From NCBI GenBank assembly GCA_020633895.1, contig JACKCT010000001.1:1-64000 (forward strand): DNA of 64,000 nucleotides, in the 5' to 3' direction. The notes beneath the pieces are model-generated. The model was given only the letters and a program-made list of their open reading frames with translations. It had not been told where the DNA came from and made no database searches. Below are positions 9,433 to 18,035 of the stretch, piece after piece. The position numbers were made by a program, and so were the translations under genes. The DNA comes from Deltaproteobacteria bacterium (GTDB taxonomy: Bacteria; Lernaellota; Lernaellaia; JACKCT01). How positions within the stretch are numbered: the stretch's first letter is position 1; each line of letters starts with the position of its first letter.

Positions 9433-10725
9433 TTAAGATTCGTCCTTTGCCTTGTGTTCGTCGGCGTCTTGCTCGGCGTCGTCGGGTTGGTCCTCGTCCT
9501 CTTCGGGAGGCGCGGGCTCGGCTTCGTAGACCGGTTCGTCGTCGTCATCGTCCTCGTCGACGGGTTCGTAGACAGGCTCGTCGTCGGGGACCGAGGCGGT
9601 GTCGGGCTCGGCGGCAAGGTCCGAGGACTCCTCGAAAAATTCCGTCTCCACGCTTTCCTCGACCTCGGTCACTTCCGCGGCCTCGATGGTTTCTTCGGTC
9701 CCGTCGGCCGGGCCGTCACCGCCCAGGGCGGCGTTCATCGCGTCTTCCAGATCCGATTCGCGCTTGACCTGCGTGACCACGTCCAGCGGGGCGTTGCGCG
9801 TCAGGTCGGCGAAGACCGACTCCAGGGACGCCGTCTGCCGACGCAGTTCCGCCAGTTTCCAACCGTGGTCGACGATGTAGTCGAAGACCGCCTCGCAGGC
9901 CTCGTCCGCGGTGTGGGGTTCGGCGACGGCCAACTCCAGGTCGGTCCACAGGCCCGAGGCGCTTTTCACCCAGCCGTCGGCGATGGGCACCAGGTCCTTG
10001 AAGCCGGAAATCAAATCGCCGCCGCCCTTGACGCGCACCCGGATCACCGACGCGCGACGGCGCTTTTCCAGGTCGGCCAAGGAGTCGTCGGCGACGATGC
10101 GCCCGCGATTGATGACCAACACGCGGGAGCACATGGCCTGCACCTCGGCCAGGTTGTGCGTGGAGAGGATGACGGTTTTCGTCTTGCCGATCTCGCGGAT
10201 GAGTTTGCGGATCTCCTGGATCTGGTTGGGGTCCAGGCCGTTGGTGGGCTCGTCGAGGATCATGATCGGCGGGTCGGTCAGCGACGCGCACGCCAGCCCC
10301 ACCCGCTGGCGGTAGCCCTTGGACAGCTCGCCGATGTCCTTGTGCGTCACGTCGGTCAGGCCGTACAGCTCCACGTTGCGGGCCATGGAGCGGCGCCGGT
10401 CTTCGGGCGTCATGCCGCGCAACTCACCGACGAAGTCCAGGTATTCCAGGACGCCCATGTCCTCGTAGAGCGGATTGTTCTCGGGCAGGTAGCCGATCTT
10501 GGACTTGGCGTGCTCGGGCTGCTCGTCGATGGCGTCGCCGTCGATGCGCACCTCGCCGCCGTCCTTGCCCAGAAAGCCGGTGAGCACGCGCATGGTGGTG
10601 GATTTGCCGGCGCCGTTGGGCCCCAGGAACCCGACCACTTCGCCGGCGGAAATCTCGAAGGAGATGCCGTCGACCGCTTTGACCGGGCCATAGGACTTGG
10701 ACAGGTTTTTGACGTGAATCATCAT
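9433..10725 (-). CDS. ABC transporter ATP-binding protein with an acidic C-terminal tail (GldA-like)
   Basis: The protein has 430 residues. The nucleotide-binding domain is complete: Walker A GPNGAGKST at 35-43, signature LSKGYRQRVGLACA, and Walker B ILDEPTNGLDP, followed by the H-loop region STHNLAEVQ. About 300 residues is normal for this family. Here the last 110 or so residues form a low-complexity tail very rich in Glu and Asp, with no known fold and no counterpart in the paralogue at 18036-19019. The gene heads the minus-strand operon. It should energise the fused permease next to it. The start could also be the second ATG at 10722. Confidence 0.9.
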   Translation of the reverse strand: MMIHVKNLSKSYGPVKAVDGISFEISAGEVVGFLGPNGAGKSTTMRVLTGFLGKDGGEVRIDGDAIDEQPEHAKSKIGYLPENNPLYEDMGVLEYLDFVGELRGMTPEDRRRSMARNVELYGLTDVTHKDIGELSKGYRQRVGLACASLTDPPIMILDEPTNGLDPNQIQEIRKLIREIGKTKTVILSTHNLAEVQAMCSRVLVINRGRIVADDSLADLEKRRRASVIRVRVKGGGDLISGFKDLVPIADGWVKSASGLWTDLELAVAEPHTADEACEAVFDYIVDHGWKLAELRRQTASLESVFADLTRNAPLDVVTQVKRESDLEDAMNAALGGDGPADGTEETIEAAEVTEVEESVETEFFEESSDLAAEPDTASVPDDEPVYEPVDEDDDDDEPVYEAEPAPPEEDEDQPDDAEQDADEHKAKDES

Positions 10726-10927
10726 GGTGAATCGCCACCCACCGGTCGGGCTGACATTCGAATATAACGCGAATTTATGACCGCTATTCGATAAGAGCCG
10801 CGCCGGGCGTTGTCAAGGGGGGCTCGTGGTTGACGCCGACGCATCGGGAGTGATACCGGAAATTCAACGCGCCCGAACGGCGAGCGTCGCGGCCGGGCGC
10901 ATCGGCCCCCCACGGAGCGGCAGGGCG

Positions 10928-11479
10928 ATGAAAAAACTCTTATTATCCGCATTGATTCCGGTTCTCGTCTTTCCGGCGATGTCCACGGCCCACGCCGACG
11001 AACAGGCCGTCGAAAAGTCCGCTTCGGGTGTCGTCGTGCGTTATGACCCCTATGACACCGCCCGTAGCGATGGGATCCGAGGCCGTTTATTTCTTCTTCC
11101 GAACAGCAAATTGGCCCAGCCCAAGGTCACGACCGCGGAGAGCGGCCAGCCGAAGCTCCAAGCCGAGGGCGACGGGCTGCTAAGCGACTCGACCGAGCAG
11201 CCCGACGGCGACGGCGGGGATAAGGCCGGGAGTAACGGCAAGGGCATGGAGCAGACCGAGCAGGACGTCATCCCCGACGAGGACAAGGCTCACGAGACCG
11301 GGGAGCCCTTGTCGGAAGAATCCGAGGTCTACTACACGACGTTGACGACGACCGTGACGGACAAGAACGGCGACGACATCGAATTAGCGCAGGTGCCGCC
11401 CCGGTCGGTGGTGTTGATCCGCTATCGCGCCGACGCGAAGACGGGCGATCCGATTTTGACGGCCGTCGAAGTCAAGTGA
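10928..11479 (+). CDS. Small secreted protein, YDPYD-motif paralogue A
   Basis: I place the start at the ATG at 10928, which gives a textbook signal peptide (MKKLLLSALIPVLVFPAMS, cleavage after AHA). The mature protein opens with a VVRYDPYDTARSDGIRGRL block. A hydrophilic low-complexity stretch rich in Asp, Glu and Gly follows (about residues 60-125). The C-terminal beta region runs from YYTTLTTTVTD to ILTAVEVK. The two ordered blocks align with the next gene (11623-11994), which lacks the middle insertion, so they are tandem paralogues. The fold looks like a small beta-barrel of the DUF5666 sort, but this is a guess. It is transcribed divergently from the Gld-type operon. Confidence 0.75.
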   Translation: MKKLLLSALIPVLVFPAMSTAHADEQAVEKSASGVVVRYDPYDTARSDGIRGRLFLLPNSKLAQPKVTTAESGQPKLQAEGDGLLSDSTEQPDGDGGDKAGSNGKGMEQTEQDVIPDEDKAHETGEPLSEESEVYYTTLTTTVTDKNGDDIELAQVPPRSVVLIRYRADAKTGDPILTAVEVK

Positions 11480-11622
11480 GGGGCCGCGCGGCGGGACGGC
11501 GTCCCCGTCACGGTTGACGGTGCGGGCGCGCTAATGATACCCGAATGGACGCGACCGAGGGCTTTGCCCCGGCGCCGATTGATACGAGAATCACCATTGC
11601 CTTGAACGAGAAGGAGATGCCC

Positions 11623-11994
11623 ATGCCCCGAACGCACAAGACGATCCTGGTGGCGCTGATTGCCGTGGGACTGCTGCTGCCGTCCTTGGCGCTGGCGCAG
11701 GTTTACAACCAAAGCGACGGCACCTGGAAGATGGCGGGCTTCGTCGAGAAGTACGATCCCTACGAGGCGCCCAAGGCCGACGGCAAGATCGGCCGCCTGT
11801 ATGTGATCCCCCACGACAAGAAGAAAGAGCGCGAGGCCAAGAAGCTCTACGTGACCAGCTCGACGACGATCACCGACAAGGGCGGCGCGAAAAAATCCAT
11901 CGGCGACATCAAGCCGGACACGGTCGTGATGGTGCATTACAGCAAGGAAATGAAGGCGGATAACCTGATCCTCAAGTCGATCGAGATTCAATAA
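11623..11994 (+). CDS. Small secreted protein, YDPYD-motif paralogue B
   Basis: The protein has 123 residues. The start at 11623 is supported by AAGGAG six to nine bases upstream and by the signal peptide it gives (PRTHKTILVALIAVGLLLPS, cleavage after LALA). The mature part contains GFVEKYDPYEAPKADGKIG, then LYVTSSTTITDKGG and a final strand ILKSIEIQ. Each block matches paralogue A just upstream, so the two arose by duplication. A strong terminator follows at 12024. No enzymatic motif is visible; an extracytoplasmic binding or structural role is inferred. Confidence 0.75.
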   Translation: MPRTHKTILVALIAVGLLLPSLALAQVYNQSDGTWKMAGFVEKYDPYEAPKADGKIGRLYVIPHDKKKEREAKKLYVTSSTTITDKGGAKKSIGDIKPDTVVMVHYSKEMKADNLILKSIEIQ

Positions 11995-12342
11995 CCCGAC
12001 ACGATTTTCCAAGCTAAGACGAGCGCCGGGAGGGGAGTGCCTCTCGGCGTTTTTTTGTGAAGATGGGGGTGGGGTGATGGCCCGACAGAGCCGCGCGCGT
12101 CAGCAAGCGGTCCAGATCGTTCGATGATTCGATACGCTCGACGGCCCCTCCCTTACGGTCGGGGCTCTGATTGTCTCAAGTCTCACAAACAACGTTTGAG
12201 TTTGACCCCTCACTACCGTTCGGGGCTCTGACGGAGATATTGCGGCAAACGGTTGGAGCGAAGCGACGATCACCATGGAACCTCCGGCAACGCGCCAGCG
12301 CCAGGATGCCTTGGCATCCGCTAGTCCGCGGCGACTACGCCG
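11995..12342. repeat. Gene-free stretch with three family A REP copies and one family C hairpin
   Basis: Apart from the terminator, this stretch holds an inverted REP pair (plus-oriented copy 12086-12113, minus-oriented copy 12143-12169), a third minus-oriented copy at 12204-12230, and a double hairpin at 12304-12343 adjoining the dnaJ stop codon. The pair is nearly identical to the pair at 31807-31890, including the spacer (TTCGAYGAYTCGA core). No open frame here has a ribosome site or plausible composition. Confidence 0.85.
12024..12056 (+). terminator. Rho-independent terminator after paralogue B
   Basis: A ten-base-pair stem (CGCCGGGAGG with CCTCTCGGCG, one G-U pair) encloses a six-base loop and is followed by seven T residues. 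Confidence 0.9.
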
Positions 12343-12343
12343 C
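12304..12343 (-). repeat. Family C stop-codon double hairpin, copy 1
   Basis: Read on the minus strand, the dnaJ stop TAG runs directly into GCGGCG-TAGT-CGCCGC, a perfect six-pair hairpin whose first G is the last base of the stop. The spacer GGACTAGC follows, then a second perfect hairpin GGATGCC-AA-GGCATCC. There is no T tract, so it is not a classic terminator. The same layout recurs after the genes ending at 31638 and 39046. Confidence 0.7.
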
Positions 12344-13467
12344 TATTCGCCGGTGGCGAGGTTCTTGAGGCGGTCGAAGAGGGAGGAATCGCCGTCGGGC
12401 TTTTTCTCTTGTTGGATCTTGCCGAATTCCTCGAGCAGTTCTTTTTGCCGCTTGGTGAGCTTCTTGGGCACGCGCAGATTGAGAACGCAGATCTGATCGC
12501 CGCGTCCGTAGCCGCGAATGTGGGGGATGCCCTTGCCTCGGATGCGAATGAGTTCCTCGTGCTGGGCCCCGGGGGGAACGGCGATGGTGTGGTCGCCGTC
12601 CAGGGTGGGGACGGGGATTTTGGCGCCCAGGGCGGCTTCGTGGAAAAGCACCGGCACCTGCACGACGACGTCGTTGTTGTGGCGCGTGAAAATCTCGTGG
12701 GGTTTGACGTTGATGAAGACGTAGAGATCGCCGGCGGGGCCGCCCTGCGTTCCGTCCTCGCCCTTGCCGCCGACGCGCAGGCGCATGCCGTCTTCCACGC
12801 CGGCGGGGATGCGCACCGACACGTGCGTCTTTTCCGGAACCTTGCCGACGCCTTGGCACTCGGTGCACGGGTCCTTGATGATCGTCCCGGTGCCCCGGCA
12901 CTGGGGGCAGGTGGTCGCCACGGAGAAAAATCCCTGCGTCCGCCGGACCTGGCCCATGCCCTGGCACATGCCGCAGGCGACCGGTTCGGATCCTTCGGCG
13001 GTGCCCTTGCCGTGGCATTTCAAGCACGTGGTCAGGCGCTCGAGTTCGATGCGCTTTTCCACGCCGAAGGCCGCTTCCTCGAACGGAATCTCCAGGTCGT
13101 ATCGCAGGTCCGACCCCCGCTGGGGACCGCCGCGACGACGACGTCCGCCGCCCGCGCCCATGCCGAAGATCTCCTCGAAGATCGAACCCATGGACGAGAA
13201 AACGTCGGTGAAATCGTTGAAGCCCTGGTAGCCCTGGCCGCGCAGACCATCGTGGCCGAAGCGGTCGTAGGTCTGGCGTTTCTCCGGGTCGGAGAGAACC
13301 TGGTAGGCCTCCGAGGCCTCCTTGAACTTCTGTTCGGCCTCGTGGTCGCCGGGATTTTTGTCGGGATGATACTCGTGGGCAAGCCGCCGATACGCCTTTT
13401 TGATCGTCACGGCGTCGGCGGTGCGTTCGACTTGAAGGATTTCGTAGTAGTCGCGCGTCGTGCTCAT
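12343..13467 (-). CDS. dnaJ: Chaperone protein DnaJ
   Basis: The protein has 374 residues, normal for the family. The J domain (1-70) carries the HPD motif at 34-36, needed to stimulate DnaK. A Gly/Phe-rich region at about 75-120 is shorter than usual and partly basic (GGGRRRRGG). The zinc domain has all four CxxCxGxG motifs (CLKCHGKG, CGMCQGMG, CPQCRGTG, CTECQGVG). The C-terminal substrate-binding domains follow. No dnaK or grpE is nearby; instead it is preceded by a small acidic protein gene and rpoZ, so it is not in the usual heat-shock operon. Confidence 0.97.
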   Translation of the reverse strand: MSTTRDYYEILQVERTADAVTIKKAYRRLAHEYHPDKNPGDHEAEQKFKEASEAYQVLSDPEKRQTYDRFGHDGLRGQGYQGFNDFTDVFSSMGSIFEEIFGMGAGGGRRRRGGPQRGSDLRYDLEIPFEEAAFGVEKRIELERLTTCLKCHGKGTAEGSEPVACGMCQGMGQVRRTQGFFSVATTCPQCRGTGTIIKDPCTECQGVGKVPEKTHVSVRIPAGVEDGMRLRVGGKGEDGTQGGPAGDLYVFINVKPHEIFTRHNNDVVVQVPVLFHEAALGAKIPVPTLDGDHTIAVPPGAQHEELIRIRGKGIPHIRGYGRGDQICVLNLRVPKKLTKRQKELLEEFGKIQQEKKPDGDSSLFDRLKNLATGE

Positions 13468-13509
13468 AGAGTGCGGTCCATACGCCGCGTCGGGCGCGTT
13501 CGAGGGCGA

Positions 13510-13761
13510 CTAGGACTCGTCTTCGTCTTCGTCGTCGTCCTCGTCGTAGTCATCGTCGTCGTCATCATCCATGTCGTGCTTGGACGCGGGCGACGAATCC
13601 AGGGCGACCTGTTCGGCGGTGATGTATTCGGCGTTGTCCTCGGTGTCGGCCAAATCCTTGAGCCACTTGTCGTAGTCCTTTGACTGCACCACACCGGTTT
13701 TGCGGTGGCGATCCACCAGACGCACATCGTAGAGTTGTTCGGGCTTGCGAATCACGCTCAT
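13510..13761 (-). CDS. Small protein of unknown function with a poly-acidic C-terminus
   Basis: This is an 83-residue protein from the ATG at 13761 (GGTGGACAA precedes it). Residues 1-60 look like a small folded domain (MSVIRKPEQLYDVRLVDRH and onward). The last 20 or so residues are almost only Asp and Glu. I do not recognise a family. It lies 71 bases after rpoZ and 42 bases before dnaJ, so the three are probably co-transcribed. Such tails are typical of small chaperone-like or nucleic-acid-mimicking proteins, but nothing here proves either. Confidence 0.65.
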   Translation of the reverse strand: MSVIRKPEQLYDVRLVDRHRKTGVVQSKDYDKWLKDLADTEDNAEYITAEQVALDSSPASKHDMDDDDDDDYDEDDDEDEDES

Positions 13762-13832
13762 TTGTCCACCTGATCCTAACAAAGTGTCCAAGTCCGATTG
13801 CCTGTTCTATGTTCCGGGGACGATTCCCGGAC

Positions 13833-14072
13833 CTATTCTTGGGCCAAGGCCGCCGCAGCTTGGTCCGCTTCCGCCTGGGGATCCCGCGACTCGATCCACA
13901 CCCGGCCGGCGGCGATCTCCCGAAGGGAGTTGACCACGTCCTTGTTGTCGGTGTGGTTGAGCAGGAACTTGCTGCCCTTCATGAGCTGGCGCGTCCGGCG
14001 GGAGGCCAGAAGGACCAGGGCAAAGCGGTTTTCCACCTTCTCGATGCAGTCTTCGACGGTAATGCGGGCCAT
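13833..14072 (-). CDS. rpoZ: RNA polymerase omega subunit
   Basis: The protein has 79 residues and opens [20 protein letters not shown], the standard omega N-terminus, followed by ASRRTRQL and the K-x-x-x-N-x-x-D-x-K-x-V-V-x-x-L-R-E-I pattern ([19 protein letters not shown]). Omega assists beta-prime folding and polymerase assembly. It usually sits near gmk and spoT; here it follows the second Gld-type operon after 65 bases, which is an unusual location. Confidence 0.95.
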   Translation of the reverse strand: MARITVEDCIEKVENRFALVLLASRRTRQLMKGSKFLLNHTDNKDVVNSLREIAAGRVWIESRDPQAEADQAAAALAQE

Positions 14073-14137
14073 GTCGATGAGGCTCCTTGGCGTTGCGTGA
14101 CGCGTTGTTCCCGTTTTTCGATGCGGCGCCGGTGGCG

Positions 14138-15628
14138 CTATTCGTCCGGCGTCGGGGCCGGTTCATCGTCCGATTCGGCCTGCGCCTCGTCGCCCGGTTC
14201 GTCCGACGCTTCGGGAGCCCGCCAGTCCTCCAGGGAAGATGGCCAGCCCTCGAGCGTTGTCAAGTCGACGACCATGGGTTCGTCGATGTGCGTGCCGGCG
14301 GCCACGGCCATCGCCGGAGTCTTGCCGACGGCATTGAGACGGCCGAAGGCCAGATTCTCGAGCTCCGTACCGTCTTCGGCGAGCAACCGGATTTGCAGCA
14401 CCGGCCGACGAAGGACGCGGTTGACCCGCCAAAGCTCTTCCTTGGCGACGAAACGCTCGGCCTTCAAATCCACCAGCGGACGCAGGCGTTCCAAAATCTT
14501 TTGCGAATCCAGCGCGTTACCTTGCTCGTCCCCGAACGAGTCGGGCGAAAGGCGACGGATGTTAATGGATTTCCCGCCTTGTTGCAAGCGAACTTCATGC
14601 ACGTCCGTCAGGTTGAAATCCGTCAAGGCCAGACTCATGAAATCCCGGGCCTGGACGTTGAGTTTGTCGAAGTCCGCAATAGGCACCGTCGCCAGGTATC
14701 CCTTGGGTGCGATGGCCTGCCGTTCGTGGCCGTCGCCGGTCAGCGGGCCGAAAAGCAATTCGTAGCCCTTGGCGGTTTCACCGGTCTTGAACGTGACCTT
14801 CACGGCCAATTCCGGCGGGTCGAATGGGGAACCGGCGCCTTCCTCGGCGACTTCCTTCAAGACCCGGCCGATGCGTAACAATTTGAAATCGCTGGCGAGT
14901 TTGTCCGCCTTGGCGTCGTCGATCTTCCGGAACTCCGGGGTTTCGAATTTCCATGTCGGAGTGCTCGGGGCGGCGTCCGTGTCGTCGCCTTCGCCCGATT
15001 GGGCGGGGGCCTCGGCGCGGGTCAGGACGAAATCGACCTTGCCGTGGCGGCGGACCTCGATGCGCACGGCCTCGTCGACGGACGCCGGGACGATGCGCCG
15101 GTCCCGGTAGCTCATGGCCGGGCGGGACATGGCGTCCTGGACCGAGCGGGGGAGGATCATCAGCGTGTTCGCGTCGGCTCTCTTGGCGAAAACCGTATTG
15201 TTAATGGTGTGTTGCGTGCCGATGAGCAAGGTCTTGGACGCGCCGTCGGCGGTGAAAGTCGCTTCCAGGCGCGGTTTGTCCAGGCCGTAGTTACCCCAGT
15301 TCTCGACCTTTTCTTCCACGACCCGATCCGGCGACGTGGACCGCACCGCCGAGACGACACCCTGCACGGTGAATTTGTCCGCGTCGTCGGAGTAGGGCTC
15401 CACCACGCGCCAGGCATCGACGCCGCTGTCCGACTTTTCCAGACGCAGGGTGGAGAATTCGTTGCGGATCGTGATGGACTCCAGCTTGTCCCAGTCCAGG
15501 TCGAGGATGCGGTCCTCGGCTTCCTTGGTCTCTTTTTCTCCGGCGAGGCGGGGCTTTTCGTAGAAAAAATACACCCCGGCGAGCACGGCGAGGACGACGA
15601 CGGCGATGATCGTGCTGCGAAAGTTCAT
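14138..15628 (-). CDS. DUF4340 domain protein of Gld-type system 2
   Basis: The protein has 496 residues. An N-terminal helix ([19 protein letters not shown]) anchors a long extracytoplasmic region containing DUF4340 repeats: [13 protein letters not shown], a W-R-V-V-E-P-Y-S motif near residue 75, [13 protein letters not shown] and further copies. The last 40 residues are acidic and Pro-rich. It follows the GldG-like gene by 13 bases and completes the same ATPase, permease, GldG, DUF4340 order as the operon at 5603-10725. Its exact role in the complex is not established. Confidence 0.87.
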   Translation of the reverse strand: MNFRSTIIAVVVLAVLAGVYFFYEKPRLAGEKETKEAEDRILDLDWDKLESITIRNEFSTLRLEKSDSGVDAWRVVEPYSDDADKFTVQGVVSAVRSTSPDRVVEEKVENWGNYGLDKPRLEATFTADGASKTLLIGTQHTINNTVFAKRADANTLMILPRSVQDAMSRPAMSYRDRRIVPASVDEAVRIEVRRHGKVDFVLTRAEAPAQSGEGDDTDAAPSTPTWKFETPEFRKIDDAKADKLASDFKLLRIGRVLKEVAEEGAGSPFDPPELAVKVTFKTGETAKGYELLFGPLTGDGHERQAIAPKGYLATVPIADFDKLNVQARDFMSLALTDFNLTDVHEVRLQQGGKSINIRRLSPDSFGDEQGNALDSQKILERLRPLVDLKAERFVAKEELWRVNRVLRRPVLQIRLLAEDGTELENLAFGRLNAVGKTPAMAVAAGTHIDEPMVVDLTTLEGWPSSLEDWRAPEASDEPGDEAQAESDDEPAPTPDE

Positions 15629-15641
15629 GACGGCCTAGCTT

Positions 15642-17249
15642 TTAGGTATTGGACTTGCGGCCCCGGGCGATGAGCAGCCCGATGCCGAACATGGACACGA
15701 GCATGGGCACGGCGATGACGGCCACGAAGAAGACCTTGGCCCGGTCCTCGCCGGTCAGGAAAATATCCGAGGCCTCGAAGCGATTGGGCCGGATGGAGAT
15801 GGTCTCCTCCCGACCGGTAAGCCAGGCGACGGCGTTGAGGGCCAGGTTGTTGTTGTAGAGCTGGCCGATCATGGCGTTCTGAAGGAAGCTGGAGTCGCCG
15901 ATGACGACCACCTTGCCTTGCGTGAGGGCGGGCTTGGCCTCGTCCTCACCGGGGGCATCCAGGTCGGAGGCGGGGTTGTCCGGATCGGCGGTCGGCGAGT
16001 CGGCGTCCTTGGTGATCTCCACGGTCGCGCCCAGGACCAGCGGCCCCTCCAAATCCTCGGGGTCTTTTTGCACCTCGCCCGATTCGAGCAGGGGCTGCGT
16101 CTTCAGTTCGCCCCAGGCTTCCTCGCTGGTCTGCAACAAAGGCAACGTCAGCACGCCCGGCTCCGTGTTGCCGTCCAGATTCAGGCTACGGGCCAAGCGG
16201 TAGAGCGTGGGCTGCGTCATGTCCTTGGTGATTTCGTTTTGCGGATAGTCCTGCACGACGGGCGTGACGCCCAGTTGGCTGCCGTAGAAGGGGCTCACGA
16301 AAGGCTCGACCACGATGTCGTCGTTCAGGCGGATGCCCAACGTGCCCAGCCAGTCTTCCAGGCCCGTGGCGGCGCCCGGTTCGGCCATCAGGAACAACCC
16401 GCCGCCGTCGGCCACCCAGGCTTTGACGGTCGAGGCTTCCTCGGGGGAGAGGGGGCGGTTCGGCCCGGCGATGACGACGGCGCCGCACGTCGGCGGGATG
16501 GCGCGCCCGGCCAGCACGATGGGCTCCACGTCGTGGTTTTCGTTTTCCAGCAGGCGCTTGAGGTAGCTGGCGCCGCCGTCCTGGTCATCCTCCACCGATG
16601 CCTCGCCGTGCCCGCCGACAAAGCAGATGGGCCCGGTCTTGGTTTGCGTGATCTTGAGGATGGCCTGGGTGACGCCCGTTTCGGTGGGGTCGAAGATGAT
16701 GGTGTTGCGTTCGCCCGATTCGACGACGATGGCGCCGCGCTGGTTGACGCTATAGCGCTGCAACACCTCCGGATGCACGTCCGGGTCGACCAGTTCGTAC
16801 CCGAAGTTGTCGCCGCCGGCGGAGGCATAGCGCTTAAGCAGCGGTTCAAGGGTGCCCGCCTCGCCCTTGGCGTAAAAGCCGATGACATTGACCGGCGCCT
16901 TGAGGCTTTTGAGGATCTTCACTGTCTGGTCGGAGAGGGTGTTGACCCCGGCGGTCGTGCCGTCCCAGCGGATGTCGTAGCCCTTGGCGATGACGTTGAC
17001 GCCGACCATGATCGCCAAAAAGACGATGGTGAACACGATGGCGTTGGCGCCGAATTTGGCGGTGCGTCGGCGCAGGGTGGCCGTGACCGAGCCCAGGTCC
17101 ATCGCCAGTCCGCCCAGCAGGCACGCCGGGCCCAGGACGAAGACGAACCAGAAACGCACGAACATATCGGTAGCCAGCACCAGCACCAGCAGCGCGATGC
17201 CGGTCAGCAGCAACCCCTCGTATTTGAGCACCTTGGCGACGGACGGCAT
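15642..17249 (-). CDS. GldG-like ABC transporter auxiliary protein
   Basis: I place the start at the ATG at 17249 (MPSVAKVLKYEGLL), two bases after the permease stop, with GGAG in the end of the permease gene as ribosome site. A longer upstream frame covers the permease gene out of frame and is not real. The protein has 535 residues. Three helices lie in the first 105 residues. The ABC_transp_aux domain (about 120-480) includes YDIRWDGTTAGVNTLSDQTV and CFVGGHGEASVEDDQ. A final helix at about 505-525 is followed by a basic tail (ARGRKSNT). It probably forms an extracytoplasmic module of the ABC complex. Confidence 0.88.
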   Translation of the reverse strand: MPSVAKVLKYEGLLLTGIALLVLVLATDMFVRFWFVFVLGPACLLGGLAMDLGSVTATLRRRTAKFGANAIVFTIVFLAIMVGVNVIAKGYDIRWDGTTAGVNTLSDQTVKILKSLKAPVNVIGFYAKGEAGTLEPLLKRYASAGGDNFGYELVDPDVHPEVLQRYSVNQRGAIVVESGERNTIIFDPTETGVTQAILKITQTKTGPICFVGGHGEASVEDDQDGGASYLKRLLENENHDVEPIVLAGRAIPPTCGAVVIAGPNRPLSPEEASTVKAWVADGGGLFLMAEPGAATGLEDWLGTLGIRLNDDIVVEPFVSPFYGSQLGVTPVVQDYPQNEITKDMTQPTLYRLARSLNLDGNTEPGVLTLPLLQTSEEAWGELKTQPLLESGEVQKDPEDLEGPLVLGATVEITKDADSPTADPDNPASDLDAPGEDEAKPALTQGKVVVIGDSSFLQNAMIGQLYNNNLALNAVAWLTGREETISIRPNRFEASDIFLTGEDRAKVFFVAVIAVPMLVSMFGIGLLIARGRKSNT

Positions 17250-17251
17250 GA

Positions 17252-18025
17252 TTATCTCCACCGGGCCGATTCGACCACGCGGGTCGCGACAAATAGGAAA
17301 AAGGCGATGAACGTGGCGAAGTAGACCAGATCCTGCAGGACGATCTCGCCGCCGGCGAAGCTGTCGAAGTGGGGGAGCATGGCGATGTAGCGCATCACGT
17401 CGCCGGCGGTGCCCGTCACCCCCTCGGCCAGCCATCCGACGATCCAAAGGCCCAGCAGTACCGCGAACGACCACAAGGCCGCCTGGATCTGGGATCCCGC
17501 CGCCGCGCTGGTGAACAGGCCGAACGCCAGGAAGGCGCTGCCCATCAGGAAAAGGCCCAGGTAGCCGGTCAGCACCTTGCCGATATCCGGGTGGCCGTAT
17601 TTGGCCAGCAGCAGCGGGAACTGGATGGTCAGCGCCAGGGACAGGGCGTAGAAGGCCAAGGCGCCCAGGTATTTGCCCAGGATGATCGCCCATTCGGAGA
17701 CCGGGCTGGTCAGCAGCATTTCGTCGGTGCCGTTGCGCCGCTCCTCGGTGTACAGACGCATCGTCACCACCGGCACGATCAGAAGCAGCAGCACCGACAG
17801 ATTGTGAAACAGGGGCGTGAGCACCATGTCGTTGACGTTGATCTGATCGGCCATGGCCGGGTTCATCTGAGCCTGACTCATGGCCTGCGTCTGGACGAAA
17901 TAGGAGAACATGTCGAAGAAGAAAAAGCCCGATAGCGCGATGAACACCACCAGGATGACGTAGGCCACCGGCGAGAGAAAATACTGCCGCCACTCTTTCT
18001 GGAAGATTGTCAGGACTCCGCCCAT
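17252..18025 (-). CDS. ABC-2 type permease (GldF-like)
   Basis: The protein has 257 residues and six predicted helices. It starts LTIFQKEWRQYFLSPVAYV and has the conserved cytoplasmic segment MRLYTEERRNGTDEMLL, equivalent to MRLFAEERKSGTLEPLL of the fused protein at 7108-9432. It lies ten bases after the ATPase gene, so it is the membrane subunit of the second system. The substrate is unknown; in Bacteroidota the related GldAFG complex is linked to gliding and secretion, but no other gliding genes are seen here. Confidence 0.92.
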   Translation of the reverse strand: MGGVLTIFQKEWRQYFLSPVAYVILVVFIALSGFFFFDMFSYFVQTQAMSQAQMNPAMADQINVNDMVLTPLFHNLSVLLLLIVPVVTMRLYTEERRNGTDEMLLTSPVSEWAIILGKYLGALAFYALSLALTIQFPLLLAKYGHPDIGKVLTGYLGLFLMGSAFLAFGLFTSAAAGSQIQAALWSFAVLLGLWIVGWLAEGVTGTAGDVMRYIAMLPHFDSFAGGEIVLQDLVYFATFIAFFLFVATRVVESARWR

Positions 18026-18035
18026 CGAATGGCCC

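Noticed and set aside
10726-10827. Sigma-70 type promoter with TATATT on the minus strand
   Set aside because: No matching -35 at proper spacing; too weak to list as a feature.
17250-17993. N-terminal extension of the GldG-like gene
   Set aside because: It is out of frame with the overlapping permease gene, which is real; the ATG at 17249 has a ribosome site.
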